From Centrapalus pauciflorus (taxonomy: Eukaryota; Streptophyta; Magnoliopsida; Asterales; Asteraceae), in contig JAANYP010004234.1 of the NCBI GenBank assembly GCA_020465985.1, forward strand, positions 62,001 to 126,000: DNA of 64,000 nucleotides, in the 5' to 3' direction. Of the stretch, positions 38,078-50,322 are shown piece by piece (positions within the stretch are counted from its first letter, which is position 1; each line of letters opens with the position of its first letter). Under the pieces are notes generated by a model. The model had not been told where the DNA came from and did no database searches. It was given only the letters and a program-made list of their open reading frames with translations. A program made the translations under genes and the position numbers.

Positions 38078-38323
38078 TCTTACAATATAATAAGAAAGTA
38101 ATATATTCAAATTTTGAAATTGATATATGTTGACCGAGATTTGAAGGATCTTTAAAGAAATTCATATTTTTTTAAATAAAATTAATCATGTTACCATATA
38201 TAATAATCAAGTAAATGTCCATAATGTTCATTAAGGAGAGAGAAGAGTATTGCTTATGTGGCTATTTTTCATTGGTTTTCTTACCGGCTTTATTTTAAGC
38301 TCGGTCTTCATTTGATCCACTCC

Positions 38324-38669
38324 TGATGATTCAAATGTTCAGCAATCCAATCACATTTAATAACAATTCTATGAACAATAATAATCAACACATAATATTG
38401 AATGATTGAATAGATGAGAAAATATTACAGTGATATTTCTTGAACTTTCTTGTTCAATACTCCTCTATTCCTTCTGCTTGTATGTGTGTATGTGTGATTG
38501 TATCTCTCAACCGTATATGCACAGTACCACACACATTCTATTTATACTTAATACAAAAGTATTAAGTATTTACACAAACGACCCCTAAACTCTTTCTTAT
38601 ATACAATTAGATCCCTGAACTTATAAACAATATAATTGTTTCATCGCTATTTAATATTTATACCTAACA
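38324..38669 (-). repeat. 3' LTR of element 3
   Basis: About 346 bp, sense TGTTAGGTATAAAT to end TCATCA. It is followed on the plus strand by the polypurine tract TCTCCCCCTTAG. A second copy of the PPT-like stretch lies at 38819-38845. Nearly identical to 43614-43950. Confidence 0.88.
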
Positions 38670-40700
38670 ATCTCCCCCTTAGAGATGAAAGCAATTATTA
38701 CAATTACAATGTAAAGCCGAGATCTATTTTCTTTTCTATTTTCTTCAGATTCTTCAAACTTTGAATCTTCAAACTCTAAACATTTAATAATATTAAGTTC
38801 ACCTCTATAAATGTTCCCAACAATCTCCCCCTTAGAGATGAAATCAAATCTTTCATTAAAGTTCATTTCAGGTCTTGATTCTTTTCTTGAATCTTTTTCT
38901 TTTCTTCAATCTCTGAATCTTCTCTGATCTTCTCTTTAAACACACTTCCCCTTGAATCATGAACGGCCTTTGGAATTTCTTCCTTTATCATTTGTCTTTG
39001 AAATGTTGTTGTAATTGTCTTCAGTTGTCTTCAATCTACTCAAACGTTGTCTCTGAAATTCAGCTTTTCTTTTCTTTTCTCCCCCTCACGATGATCATAA
39101 GAATTATGAACATCATGCAAAGTATTCAGAGACATAAATGCACTGAAATTTACAGTAGAAGAATACATAAACAATTACAACTCAGAATTTATCACAAATT
39201 GATTTTCTCCCCCTCAACTGATATCTCTCCCTTTATACTAAACAAACTTATCTCACTCCTCCTCAAATGAATAGAAATTTCGTTACAAAACAAAGTCAAA
39301 GCTTTTCAACTTGACTAGAGGAAAATGAAATAAATTCATTAGTGAAATAACGAGTCCAGGTCCACATAGGATTCCTGTTTGCACAATAGACATAATCTAT
39401 GTGACCTACGTTCAGCACTGGCGTGATGTTAACACTGGTAGGAATTCCAAATAGTCATCGTGAAATCCTTTAACATGAAAGAATCACTCTTATTTGTTCT
39501 GGCTTAGTCACTTTGGACTAGCAGTTTATAGTCACACAGACTGTCAGACTCGATGTGTTCTAAAAGTGTATATATTATCAGCTCTAGACACAAAGTGCAT
39601 CAAATGAAGTCCGAGACCGGAGCAAATGTCTTCCTTGTTTCAATATCAATAATATCCAAATAATATATCAATAGAAATGTGTTATATCTACGTGATTATT
39701 AAAACAGAAATCTTTTGAGAGATTACTGAGTGGTTGGTGGGGTTAAGTGCATGCGTCACTGGGTCCATGACGTCTTTTTCAATATCAAGTCTCATAGAGC
39801 TTGATAGATTATGTGGTTTACCCAGCAGACACAGTGTAGATAGGATTATCTTTTCTTCAAATACTTTCTCAACTCTCAGCCTCAGCATTTTTCAACTTTA
39901 CTCGCCTCGGCTCACTTTTCAGAAGAAAAAAATGTAGTCAGCTTTATAGTGAAAGCACCACCATCTCCTTTCAATATATCCCTCTCATTTACATTATACC
40001 TCTGCTCGACCCTGTCAGTATCCCGTGATAACTGACACTTCTCAACTAATAGATATAAAGAACCCTTACCCACATAAACTACCGTTGGTTTGCTTCTTGG
40101 GTAGGTCTTCCGGTTCTGATTAGACCCATAGAAGCGATATTTATGCCTATCACTCAGTTTGATGCATAATCGGAGTCAGCAGAAAGATGTTCAGCTTTGA
40201 AGCTCAAGGGATATGATGAAATTCAGCTCATATGATATCGGAGATTGTATTTAGATTATTTGGGAGATATCAGAATGAAATGAAAAATCTGATATATGAT
40301 ATGAAAAGAATCAGATTTTCTTGAAAGAATTAGCACTTGGGAAATAATTGGAGAATCTCGTATGAATTGAAAGAGTTGTAACAAAGAGAGTCTCAGAAGA
40401 AATGAGATTATGAAAATCAAAGAGATTAGATTAATTAATCTCAATGATATATTCAGAGAATCAGACAAATATTTCTTTTCAGCTTAAAACTTCTCTTTAT
40501 GTGTGTATCAAATATTTTCGTGAAAAGTCACACACAGTTTTTGAAAAATGTCATCGTCAAAGTATCTGAAACTCCCCATGGAAATAAGCACAAAAAAATA
40601 TTTAACTCATGAAAAGTAAACAGGAGCAAATATTTTTTTATGAAAATAAAACTCTCACTTTGTCAATTTCAGCTTCGGAGTTGAATTCAGGGCAGGAATT
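38670..40700 (-). other. Noncoding 3' region of element 3
   Basis: Aligns in inverted orientation with 47840-49785 of element 4, including the block around 39990-40110 (matching 48430-48545) and several CTCCCCCT tracts at 38674, 38827, 39080 and 39208. No continuous coding frame in either copy, yet clearly alignable, so it is probably retained as functional RNA sequence or is simply young. Confidence 0.6.
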
Positions 40701-40723
40701 CCAGTAAGATTTGTCTCTCAGAA

Positions 40724-41055
40724 CGGGTTCTAATCGAAGATGATTAGAAGCCATATGTCGCGGAAGCTCGGGTTTCAGTCTGAAGTAACTGAAAGCCGTT
40801 AGCTCAGAGTCTGTACTGAGAAACATAGAAGCCATTTCCAATGAAGCTCGGGTGCTAGTCTGAATTGACTAAAAACGATTGGAATATAAACAAGGGTTCT
40901 GCACTGATGTGCACATAAACCTATATGAGATGAAGCCCGGATTCTAGTCTATACTAACTAGAAGCCTGTTGAAGTAAAGTCCGGGTTCTATTCTGTTGTG
41001 AATAGAAGCCTGTGAAATTTAAGAACGGGTTCCAGTCTGTAATGATCTGGAAGCC
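40724..41055 (-). repeat. Array of eight stem-loops, about 44-base spacing (element 3)
   Basis: Stem-loops start near 40726, 40770, 40803, 40849, 40895, 40938, 40982 and 41026. Examples of paired arms: TTCTAATC/GATTAGAA, TTTCAGT/ACTGAAA, TTCTAGT/ACTAGAA, TTCTATTC/GAATAGAA, TTCCAG/CTGGAA, most inside GG...CC. Arms differ between units in a compensating way; loops are 6-8 bases. The array follows the coiled-coil frame on the sense strand. Confidence 0.8.
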
Positions 41056-41234
41056 TCTTTAAACCTACACAATCAAAATGTCTTTGGTATCCAAACTGAT
41101 TTGGATCCAGACTTGTTAGCACTTTTGGGTACGCATTTCAAAACGGGTTTTGGTACCCACTTGTACTTGGGTTTAGGTACCCAATGCAGATTATAACTAT
41201 CAGCTTCTCTCTTAGAAGTAGAAAACAAATTTCT

Positions 41235-42236
41235 TTAAGTATTGGAAAATTGAATATCTGAATTTCTAAAGTAACTTGAATTTGAAAGATTAGACTTTTG
41301 CGAACTTCTTTTTGAAAAACTGTCCGGTTCTTGCCTGTTTCTGATAATACTTGGTGTTTTTAGTGAAAATGTTTTCTGATTAGAATGACCAGTACTTTCA
41401 GAAACTTTAGGAAAATTTGACTTCAAAGTTTCACCGGTGTAAATCTTGACCGGAAGTTGTTCAACAATTTTATTTTTGCCTCTGTGTATCTTTAACAGAT
41501 ACTTAAGTTTAAGATCAGAAGAATGATCAAATTTAGAGAATTCAGTTGGATTCTTTTCACTTTCTTTGGATAAATCAGAGTGATCAACTTTAGATTTTGA
41601 ACAAACTGAAGGATCTTTAACCTCCAATTCTTTTGAAGAAGGAGAATCATTCAATTGTTTGGTAATATGAAATATCTGATCTTCTAATCCTTTGATAATG
41701 GCCAAATAAGAATTTCTTTCATTATCAAATGATTGGTAATCAGTTTTAAGAGATTGTTCTTTGATTAAAAATATATTTCTTTCATCTTCAAACAATTTAG
41801 ATTTAGCTTTAAAATCTTGTTCTTTAAGTAAGAACTCATGTTTTTCCTTCTCAAGAGAATCTTTAGTTAAAGACAACTCTTTTTCAAGAGCAAAAAATTC
41901 TTCAGATTTGTTTAAAATACAATTTTGATCAATCTGATTTATCTTGGAAAGTGAATCCTCAAGATCTTTAACTTTCTTATACAGTTCAGATCTTTCAGAC
42001 AAAAGATATTTCAGTTGAGTTGCATTCTGAAAATTTGATCGTTTCGAATCGTCAAGTTCTTTTGATAATTCAGATATTTTCAATTTAAGAGCAGTACTCT
42101 CAGAATTTTGTTTGACTTTTAAGCTTTGAATTTCTTCTATCAGTATTGATACATCACTTAAAGCAAGAGCTTTATTAGTATTTAACTGAACAAGAATGTC
42201 GTAATTGTTCTTACGAATCTTTTCAGATTTAGTAAG
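41235..42236 (-). pseudogene. Coiled-coil Gag-like fragment, element 3
   Basis: Open frame of Lys/Glu/Leu/Ser-rich heptads, homologous to the coiled-coil section of element 1 and nearly collinear with element 4. The frame extends upstream of the first usual start to a TAA near 42235, in a context where element 1 reads through, so the N-terminal gag part (zinc knuckle) is lost or decayed. The last part is basic. Past its stop, the KWVPK-type repeats persist at 41100-41190 in another frame. It cannot act alone as a full Gag. Confidence 0.7.
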
Positions 42237-42742
42237 TTATTCAATCAGCTAAGACTTTGAAAAATGTTCATATGTCATTTTGAATTGCTTGAAATTGAAT
42301 CTTCCAGGATCTTTTATGGAAAAACTGAGTGAATTCTGATAAAATTTTGAAAACTATATCAGTAAATGATAACTTGTGAAAAATCAGCTCTGAAATGACT
42401 TTTTGACGTTGAAATTTCAGCTTTTCTGCAGAAAATTGTCCGTAACTTTTTTCTGGAGTGGAATTGGGCCTCGAAAATTTACTAAACCGGTTTTGCCTAT
42501 TATAGAAATGAAGATCTCGGTTCAAGCTTCGATTTGATGTATGGTAGGCCTTCTAAAGATGTTCCAGTCAAAAGTTATGGTCAATTTAAGCGGCAAAGGT
42601 CAAATAGTCAAAACTTGAATTAGGATTTATGAAACTCGAAGCTTTAAAGATGAAACTCTAAGGATGAAGTTTGAAACTCGAAAGACTTGAAATACTTTAA
42701 TCAAAAACTAGAATAATGAAAGTTCAATCTTGAATTAATCAT

Positions 42743-43128
42743 TTCGAATCATATGGAGCCCAACTCGAATTATATTGAATACAACTCGAATGATAGTAGC
42801 TCAACTCGAAGTATATTGAGTACAACTCGAAGTGTATAGAGCCCAAATCGATGTATCAGGTGCTTAACTCGAAGTGTATAGAGCCCAAATCGATTTATAA
42901 GGTGCTTAACTCGAAGTATATAGAGTCCAACTCTATGTATATGAAACACAACTTGATTGAAGCACAAATGAAACTCGAATGATGATTCAGCAGAACACGA
43001 ATTAATTGTGATTAAACTCGGATATCAAAGTATAAAACTCGAATTATAAAGCATCAAGCTCGATCAAAAGTATATACAACTCGAATATCAATCAGATTAA
43101 ACTCGAATGCTTTTATATAAAACTCGAA
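42743..43128 (-). repeat. CTCGA array, 21-22 bp period, in leader of element 3
   Basis: Cores (some one-base variants) at 42743, 42764, 42785, 42805, 42826, 42847, 42868, 42889, 42910, 42931, 42952, 42974, 42996, 43017, 43038, 43059, 43080, 43102 and 43123. A short open frame inside (42770-42967) shows a repeated seven-residue peptide only because the unit length is 21. Confidence 0.9.
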
Positions 43129-43598
43129 ATACACAGTGTTTCCCACTTTGATCGAGTTTTAAAAACAGTATTTCAAAAATCAAGTTCAAAAATCAAGTTT
43201 AAAACATAATTTTCAACAAAAATTTACCAAAAGATCTCAACAATGACTCTCGAGTGATCAGATTTACACAGAAACAACTTTTAGAAAACAATTTTGACCA
43301 ATTTTCGATCAAAATCCAAAAATCAATCAAAAAACTTCAAGAACACAAACTTTTTCAAAAAAATCTGAAAATTCTAAATTAAGTTTTGTGTGTTTTGATT
43401 TATGATCTGAAACATATATCAACAGATTTGATTCCAAAAGCTCCTCCTTCGATTCCAGAATCAAGACATTTCATCCACAAAATAAAAAAAAACCTTTGAA
43501 GATGTTGTGATTTTCGGAAAAAAAAAAAAAAGATGAATGAAACAGTACCCAACTTTTTCAAAATCAAAATCAAAGTTCAATCAATTTCTGTCATATTT

Positions 43599-43611
43599 GG
43601 CTCTGATACCA
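43599..43611 (-). promoter_or_regulatory. Primer-binding site of element 3
   Basis: Sense TGGTATCAGAGCC, same as element 1, two bases after the 5' LTR. Confidence 0.92.
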
Positions 43612-43613
43612 AT

Positions 43614-43950
43614 TGATAATTCAAATGTTCAACAATCCAATCACATTTAATAACAATTCTATGAACAATAATAATCAACACATAATATTGAATGATTGAA
43701 TTGATGAGAAAATATTACAGTGATATTTCTTGAACTTTCTTGTTCAATACTCCTCTATTCCTTCTGCTTGTATGTGTGTATGTGTGATTGTATCTCTCAA
43801 CCGTATATGCACAGTACCACACACATTCTATTTATACTTAATACACAAGTATTAAGTATTTACACAAACGACCCCTAAATTGTTTCTTATATACAATTAG
43901 ATCCCTGAACTTATAAACAATATACCTGTTTCATCTCTATTTAATATTTA
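43614..43950 (-). repeat. 5' LTR of element 3, outer 9 bases lost
   Basis: Nearly identical to 38324-38660. The final TACCTAACA of the left copy (sense start TGTTAGGTA) is missing, and the LTR runs directly into a MITE fragment at 43951. Confidence 0.88.
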
Positions 43951-44328
<378 letters not shown>

Positions 44329-44671
44329 TTTTGTATCAGATTTTTTATATATATAAAATTCCTAAAACTTATCAAGAGTATAGGGGTCGAACTTCGAAAA
44401 TCATCGGGGTCAAATTTTTTTTAACTATATATATAGCATGTAAGAAAATTTTATTCGGGATCGTTTGACCTCCACCCATCTATGCTCGGTCCGCCCTTGT
44501 ACAAAACATACCCTAATCCATTTTTTCTTCTCCTCTACCATTAAAGTATTTGGACTTTTGAACACTGACTTAGACATCATAGTGACAACGCAGATGACCC
44601 TTGCTTCGCCCTTCACCTAGTGTTTTTCTCTGCCTTGCAGGATATTTCACAGTTTCTCCTCCGATCACTAA

Positions 44672-45045
44672 GAGGGTGTTTGGTTTTGCGTTATAGAGTA
44701 GATGATTAGCTTATTATGTTATACCTAACGCAAATAATTAGTTTAAAGTATTTGGATTGCATACCTTAATAAGTGATTATTTGCGTTTAGAGTTATTCCT
44801 CTACCACACATTTTCATAAGTTAAAAAATGTAGTATTTGCTTAATAAGTGATTATTTGGTCATTTACAAGTTAAAACGCAAATGCAAACACTTTTGAAAA
44901 CTGATTATTTGATAATTACGATAGCACACAGCATAAGCAAAACCAAACACTACATTTCTGGCAACACTTTTTGTTATAACAATTATTTTATTATTAGTTT
45001 CCAAAAAGCTATAACACTTTTTCAAACGTAAATCTAAACACCCTT
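44672..45045. mobile_element. Tourist-like MITE (PIF/Harbinger type)
   Basis: Ends GAGGGTGTTTGG and CTAAACACCCTT are imperfect inverted repeats, with TAA on both sides as a 3-bp target duplication. The inside has further complementary blocks. About 374 bp, no coding capacity. Confidence 0.55.
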
Positions 45046-45459
45046 TAAATCTCATGTCACTGCACAAACAGTAACAAATGATGTCTGTTTTTTAATTTTA
45101 TATTAATTTCTAGATTTTATTATTAATTTCTAATGCATACTTTGAAATTTAATAATATATTTAGCCAAAAAAACTATTAACCAAAATATATTTGATAAAA
45201 AAAAAAAAGTAAATTATATCTATCTACCGTAAACTATACTTTAAATGATGAAAAATTACATAACCAGTGATTGTAAACGAATCTTTGTGTAATAAATGTT
45301 TACTCTATTTTTCCTTAAAAATCCAAATTCAACGTTCGTTTTTATAACCATTCATGTTTATGAATAAATGTACAAAAAGATAACGTAGAGCAAGTTTTTA
45401 TTTCAAGTAACAAATAAATGTGTTCTTATTAGCAAGCGAAATTTATCGTTTTTTGATGA

Positions 45460-46015
45460 CGTGGGTCCCTCTATCAAATCTAATGGGTAACATATAAAGA
45501 AATAATATTTAATCTCAATTAAGTAATATTATGGTGTATTATATACGGTGGTCCACCACACAACAAAAGGGAATATAAAAGTGGTCCCATACACAAACGA
45601 CGTGAGCAATGGTCGTTACAAGAAAGACAAGTGTCCTCCCCTGATTGGTGAGAGCCAAACAAAAACTCAACAGAAGGGTATAAAAGGACCCCATTTTTCT
45701 ATTCAAGAGGTATGCAATCCAAGAACCCTAATCTATTTTCTTATGTACAATTACCTCAACCATATACTAACTTAGGCATCGGAGTGTCGACGCAAGCATT
45801 CCCCTGCTCCGACACTAACGTGGCGTTCTTCCTAGCGGCGTATCCCAGAATCAAGGCACGAACATTTTTTTATTACAATTTTGACACTTTCAACGTCTTA
45901 TTAGTGACACTTCTAATTAAAACGTGTCAAGATTCGTCAATTTTAGAATATTTTCTAAATATGTTATCTTTCTATGATGGCAATTTTAATTTGTGACTTG
46001 AAATAAAACTTAGCC
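45460..46015 (+). repeat. Probable Ty3/gypsy Tat-type LTR remnant
   Basis: The promoter-like GGTATAAAAGGACCCC at about 45677, an AACCCTAAT leader, and the TTAGGCATCGGAGTG block at 45774 are the order I know from Tat/Ogre/Retand LTRs. The ends are not defined and no gypsy coding sequence is near, so it is a solo LTR or fragment. Short open frames across it are not convincing. Confidence 0.5.
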
Positions 46016-46637
46016 CTGATGTTATGGTTTTATGAAATTATCCCTAATTAATAATTATTAGCTTATATAACTTTACATAAGAACCACCATTGATACATTT
46101 AGAACGTTATATTATAGTTGACAAACCATATTTCAATTCAAAGCTAAAATATTTGACTTTAAAACAATTATATTGTAATATATCATACGACATTTCTCAA
46201 AGGTTATAGTTGAATGGAACGGAGTGTTCATTTTCACCGAAATAGGAAACCCGATGGCTAGAGTCGTTTGCCTCTTTGAAAGAATTGTTCTCAAGTAGAT
46301 GTTGTTTGCAAACATTTGGTTTGTTTTGTCCGTTGTAGGCTTTGCAAATATAGACAACAAACTTCTCGTAATCCTGTAAATTAATTGTATTTTCATATCA
46401 AAATATAACTCGATCCATATTATCGTAAGTATAGACATGGACTATTATAACAAGTTATATCAACAAAATGTTATCATGCGATGTTAACATTAGGAATTTT
46501 TTTAGGCGAAAATTATGCAAACTACCATCGAAATATAAAAAAATTTCAAGAAAGTCCCCCTTTCAAATAAAAAAAAGTGTACATATACTTTATTACTCAA
46601 TAAACAAAAGTTAGGGGCTTAATAATAATAATAATAA
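46016..46637. other. AT-rich DNA, nothing recognised
   Basis: Ends in a short (TAA)n run exactly where element 4 begins. Confidence 0.5.
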
Positions 46638-47654
46638 TTGAAAATATCTGAATTACTTAAAGAACTCGATGAGCTGAAACAAGAAAATTTTCAGAATGCA
46701 ACTCAATTGAAATATCTTTTGCCTGAAAGATCTGATCTTTACAAGAAAGTTCAGGATCTTGAAGATACACTTTGTAAGACAAAACCAACTGATCAGAATT
46801 GTATTTTAAACAAAAATGAAGAAATTTTTGCTCTTCAACAAGAGTTGTCTTTAACTAAAGATTTGATTGAGAAGGAAAGGCATGAGTTCTTACTTAAAGA
46901 ACAAGATTTTAAATCAAAATCTGAATTGTTTGAAGATGAAAGACAAATGTTCTTAATCAAAGAACAATCTTTTAAATCTGATTACCAATCATTTGATCAT
47001 GACAGAAATTCAAATTTAGTCATTATCAAAAGTTTGGAAGATCAGATACTTCATCTTACAAAACAATTACATGTGTTTACTTCGTCAACTGAGTCAAAGG
47101 TTAAGACCCCTTCTTCAGTGTGTTTAAAATCCAATGTTGATCACTCTGGTTTGTCTTCTGAAAGTGAAGTGAATCTAACTAACTCTGCTAAGTTTGATTC
47201 TTCTTCAGATCTTAAACTTAAGTATCTGTTAAAGATACACAGCGGCAAAGATAAAATTGTTGAACAACTTCCGGTCAAGATTTACACTGGTGAATCTTCG
47301 AAGTCAAATTTTCTTAAAGTTTCTGAAAATACTGGTCATTCTAATCAGAAAACATTTTCACAGAAAAATACCAAGTATTATCAGAAACAGGCAAGAACCG
47401 GACAGTTTTTCAAAAAGAAGAGTTTGCAAAAGTCTGATCATTCAAATTCAAGTTTCTTTAGAAATTCAGATATTCAATTTTATCATACTCAAAGAAATTT
47501 GTTTTCTGCGTTTGAAAGAGAAGCTGATAGTTATAACATGCAATGGGTACCTAAACCCAAGTACAAGTGGGTACCAAAACCTGTTTTGAAATGGGTACCC
47601 AAGAGCGCTAACAAGTCTGGATCCAAATCTGTTTGGATACCAAAGACATCTTAA
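46638..47654 (+). pseudogene. Coiled-coil Gag-like fragment with KWVPK repeats, element 4
   Basis: A 338-residue open frame, intact but lacking its beginning. About residues 1-150 form a Lys/Glu-rich coiled coil, followed by a Ser-rich part and a basic C-terminal part ending with four W-(V/I)-P-K motifs (47545-47645). The same repeats close the linker of element 1. The frame starts with TTG at the truncation point, so no true initiator is present. Homologous, in opposite orientation, to 41235-42236. Confidence 0.75.
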
Positions 47655-47669
47655 ATTTTGCAGGTTATA

Positions 47670-47837
47670 GGTTTCTTATCATTTCAGATAAGGACCCGTT
47701 CTTCATTTCAATAGGCTCTTGATTACATCAGATCAAGTCCCGTGTTTCAAATCAAAATGGTTTCTAGTTAATTCAGACTAGAACCCAGACTTCAATGAAC
47801 CAGATTCAAAGGCTTTCAGTTACATCAGACTGAAACC
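47670..47837 (+). repeat. Array of four stem-loops, 44-52 base spacing (element 4)
   Basis: Stem-loops at 47670-47696 (CTTATC/GATAAG), 47714-47740 (CTTGAT/ATCAAG), 47759-47786 (TTCTAGT/ACTAGAA) and 47811-47837 (TTTCAGT/ACTGAAA), each closed by GG...CC and with a loop like TACATCAG. It starts right after the stop codon of the coiled-coil frame. Element 3 has eight units in the same place. Confidence 0.8.
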
Positions 47838-49280
47838 CGAGTCTGAGAGACAAATCTTACTGGAATTCTTGCCCTGAATTCAACTCCGAAGCTGAAATTG
47901 ACAAAGAGGGAGTTTTATTTTTATAATTTTTTGCTCCTGATTTCATTTCTATGAGTTGACTAGCTGCGTGTGCTTATTTCCAGGGGGAGTTTCAGACATT
48001 CTTTGACGATGACATTTTTCAAAACTATGTGTGATTTTTCACGAAAATATTTGACACACACATAAAAAGAGTTTTTGAGCTGAAAAGAAATTTTTTTATG
48101 AATCTCTGAATCTATCATTGAGATTAATTGATCTAATCTCTTTGATTTTCATAATCTCATTTTTTCTGAGATTCTCTTTGTTATAACTCTTCCAATTTAT
48201 ACTGGATTCTCCCGTTATCTCCCAAATGCTAATTCTTTCAAGAAAGTCTGGTTCTTTTCATATCATATATCAGATTTTCTATTTCATTCTGATATCTCCC
48301 ATATTATTTGAAAATAATGACTCTGATATCTCTTGAGCTTCAAGGCTGAAAATCTTTCTGCTGACTTCGATTATGCACCAATCTGAGTGATAGGCATAAA
48401 TTTCGCTTCTATGGTCTAACCAGATCCGGAAGACCTACCCAAGGAGCAAACCATCTATAGTTTGTGTGGGTAAGGGTTCTTTAGGTTTATTAGTTGAGAA
48501 GTGTCAGTTATCACGGGATACTGACAGGGTCGAGCAGAGGTAAAATGTAAATGAGAGGGATATTAAAAGGCGATGGTGGTGCATCAGATCATGCTTTTCG
48601 TTTAAAGCTGACTGAATTTAATTCTGAAAAGTGAGCTGGAGGGAGCTAGGTTGAAAAAAAAAATGCTGAGAGCTGAGAGTTGAGAAAGGATTTGAAGAAA
48701 AGATAATCCTATCCTACACTGTGTCTGCTGGGTAAACCAAATAATCTATCAAGCCCTAGGCGACTTGTTATTGAAAAAGACGTCATGGACCCAGTGACGC
48801 ATGCACTTAATCCCACCAACTACTCAGTTATCTCTCAAAAGATTTCTGTTTCAATAATCACGGAGATATAACACATGTCTATCGATATATCATTTGGATA
48901 TTATTGATATTGAAACAAGGAAGACAGTTGCTCCGGTCTCCAATTTCATTTGATGCACATTGTGTCTAGAGCTGATTACATACACTTTTAGGACACATCG
49001 AGTCTAACAGTCTGCGTGACTATAAACTGCTAGTCCAAAGTGACTAAGCCGGAACAAATAAGAGTGATTCTTTCATGATAAAGGATTTCACGATGACTAT
49101 TTGGAAATCCTACCAGTGTTAACATCACGCCAGCGCTGAAAGTAGGTCACATAGATTTTGTCTATTGTGCAAACAGGAATCCTATGTGGACCTGGACTTG
49201 TTTTCTCACAAAATGAATGTGTTTCATTTTCCCCAAAGTTGTAAAGCTTTGTTTTGTTCTAAAAAGATATAATATCAATT
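47838..49280 (+). other. Noncoding region of element 4
   Basis: Alignable in inverted orientation with 39250-40690 of element 3, with no shared open frame. Confidence 0.6.
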
Positions 49281-49785
49281 CGAGGGGGAGTGAACTTTTT
49301 GAGGGGGTGAGATAAATCTGTTTTGTATAGGGGGAGAGATGTCAGTTTAAGGGGGAGAAAGTCAATTTGTAATATTTTGAAATTGTAATTGTTGTTGTAT
49401 TTCTACTACTGTAAACTTCAATGAATTAATGTTTCTGAAGTTTTTGCATGATGTTCATAATTTTTTATGATCATCATGAGGGGGAGAAAAGCTGAATTTC
49501 AGAAACAACTGTTGAGTAGTTTGAAATCAACTGAAGGCAATTACTACATCATCTCAAGACAATTGATCAAGGAAGAGATTTAAAAGCTATTCATGATCCA
49601 AGGGGGAGTGTGCTTACAAGAAAAGAGAAGATCAGAATAGAAGAGATGTGAAGATCAGAGTGAGACAATAAAGAAGAAGATTCAGAGATCGAAGAGAAGG
49701 TGCAAGAAAAGTTTCAAGAAAGAATGTTCAAGTTCCCTGCAATGTACTTTAATTTGAAAATTGATTTCATCTCTAAGGGGGAGAT
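49281..49785 (+). promoter_or_regulatory. Polypurine-tract cluster and final PPT (element 4)
   Basis: GGGGGAG or close variants occur near 49283, 49304, 49329, 49349, 49481, 49602 and 49777. The last, AAGGGGGAGATTG type, abuts the 3' LTR and is the plus-strand primer site. Many tracts are a Sirevirus trait. Confidence 0.75.
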
Positions 49786-50095
49786 TGTTGGGTACAAATT
49801 TATATAGAGTTGTAATCAATTTTATTGTAAAAGTTCAGGGGTTGTTTGTGTAAATCCTCAATACTTTGTATTGTGTATAAATAGGAGTGTATATGTGTGC
49901 TGTTATAAGAAGAATCGAAGATTACACACACACATACGGATCTGATTTAGAGAGAATAGGAGAAGTGCTTTGCAAGAAAGCCAAGAACACCAATGTAATA
50001 TTTTCTCTCTTAATCATTCAATAGATTGTGTTTGATTGATAATTGTTCATATGAATTGTTCATTGTTGATTGAATTGCATGAAATATGAATTCAC

Positions 50096-50096
<1 letters not shown>
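49786..50096 (+). repeat. 3' LTR of element 4
   Basis: About 311 bp, TGTTGGGTAC to ATTCACA. It shares blocks with the LTR of element 3: AAGTTCAGGG, GTTTGTGTAAAT and a TATAAATAG box at 49875. The right end is set by the start of the (AAT)n run. Confidence 0.75.
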
Positions 50097-50161
<65 letters not shown>

Positions 50162-50190
50162 TATTATTATTATTATTATTATTGTTATTA

Positions 50191-50232
<42 letters not shown>
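50097..50232. repeat. (AAT)n then (ATT)n microsatellite
   Basis: About 65 bp of AAT followed by about 70 bp of ATT, so the two halves are inverted copies. Confidence 0.95.
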
Positions 50233-50322
50233 CATAATTAAGACCAATATATGTGTTAAGTTTTCAGTTTTTCATTTTAATTTCATTTTCCATAATACAT
50301 GCATATATACACACACATATAT

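Larger units (their letters stand above)
38324..43950 (-). mobile_element. Element 3: pol-less Copia derivative with two LTRs
   Basis: Minus-strand order: 5' LTR (right), primer-binding site, leader with 21-bp CTCGA array, coiled-coil frame with stops, hairpin array, long noncoding 3' part with several GGGGGAG tracts, 3' LTR (left). Protease, integrase and RT are absent. The coiled coil and leader repeats show kinship with elements 1 and 2; element 4 is the closest relative. It would need proteins from a full element. The outer end of the 5' LTR is damaged and joined to a MITE piece. Confidence 0.85.
46638..50096 (+). mobile_element. Element 4: pol-less Copia derivative, 5'-truncated
   Basis: Plus-strand order: coiled-coil frame, hairpin array, noncoding 3' region with many GGGGGAG tracts, 3' LTR. 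It is the relative of element 3 in opposite orientation. LTR, primer site, leader and start of gag are missing; a (TAA)n run marks the break. Confidence 0.85.

Noticed and set aside
42770..42967. Short protein with a repeated LYTLRV-type peptide
   Set aside because: The peptide repeat follows from a 21-base DNA period; other arrays with a 22-base period break the frame, so no coding constraint is visible.
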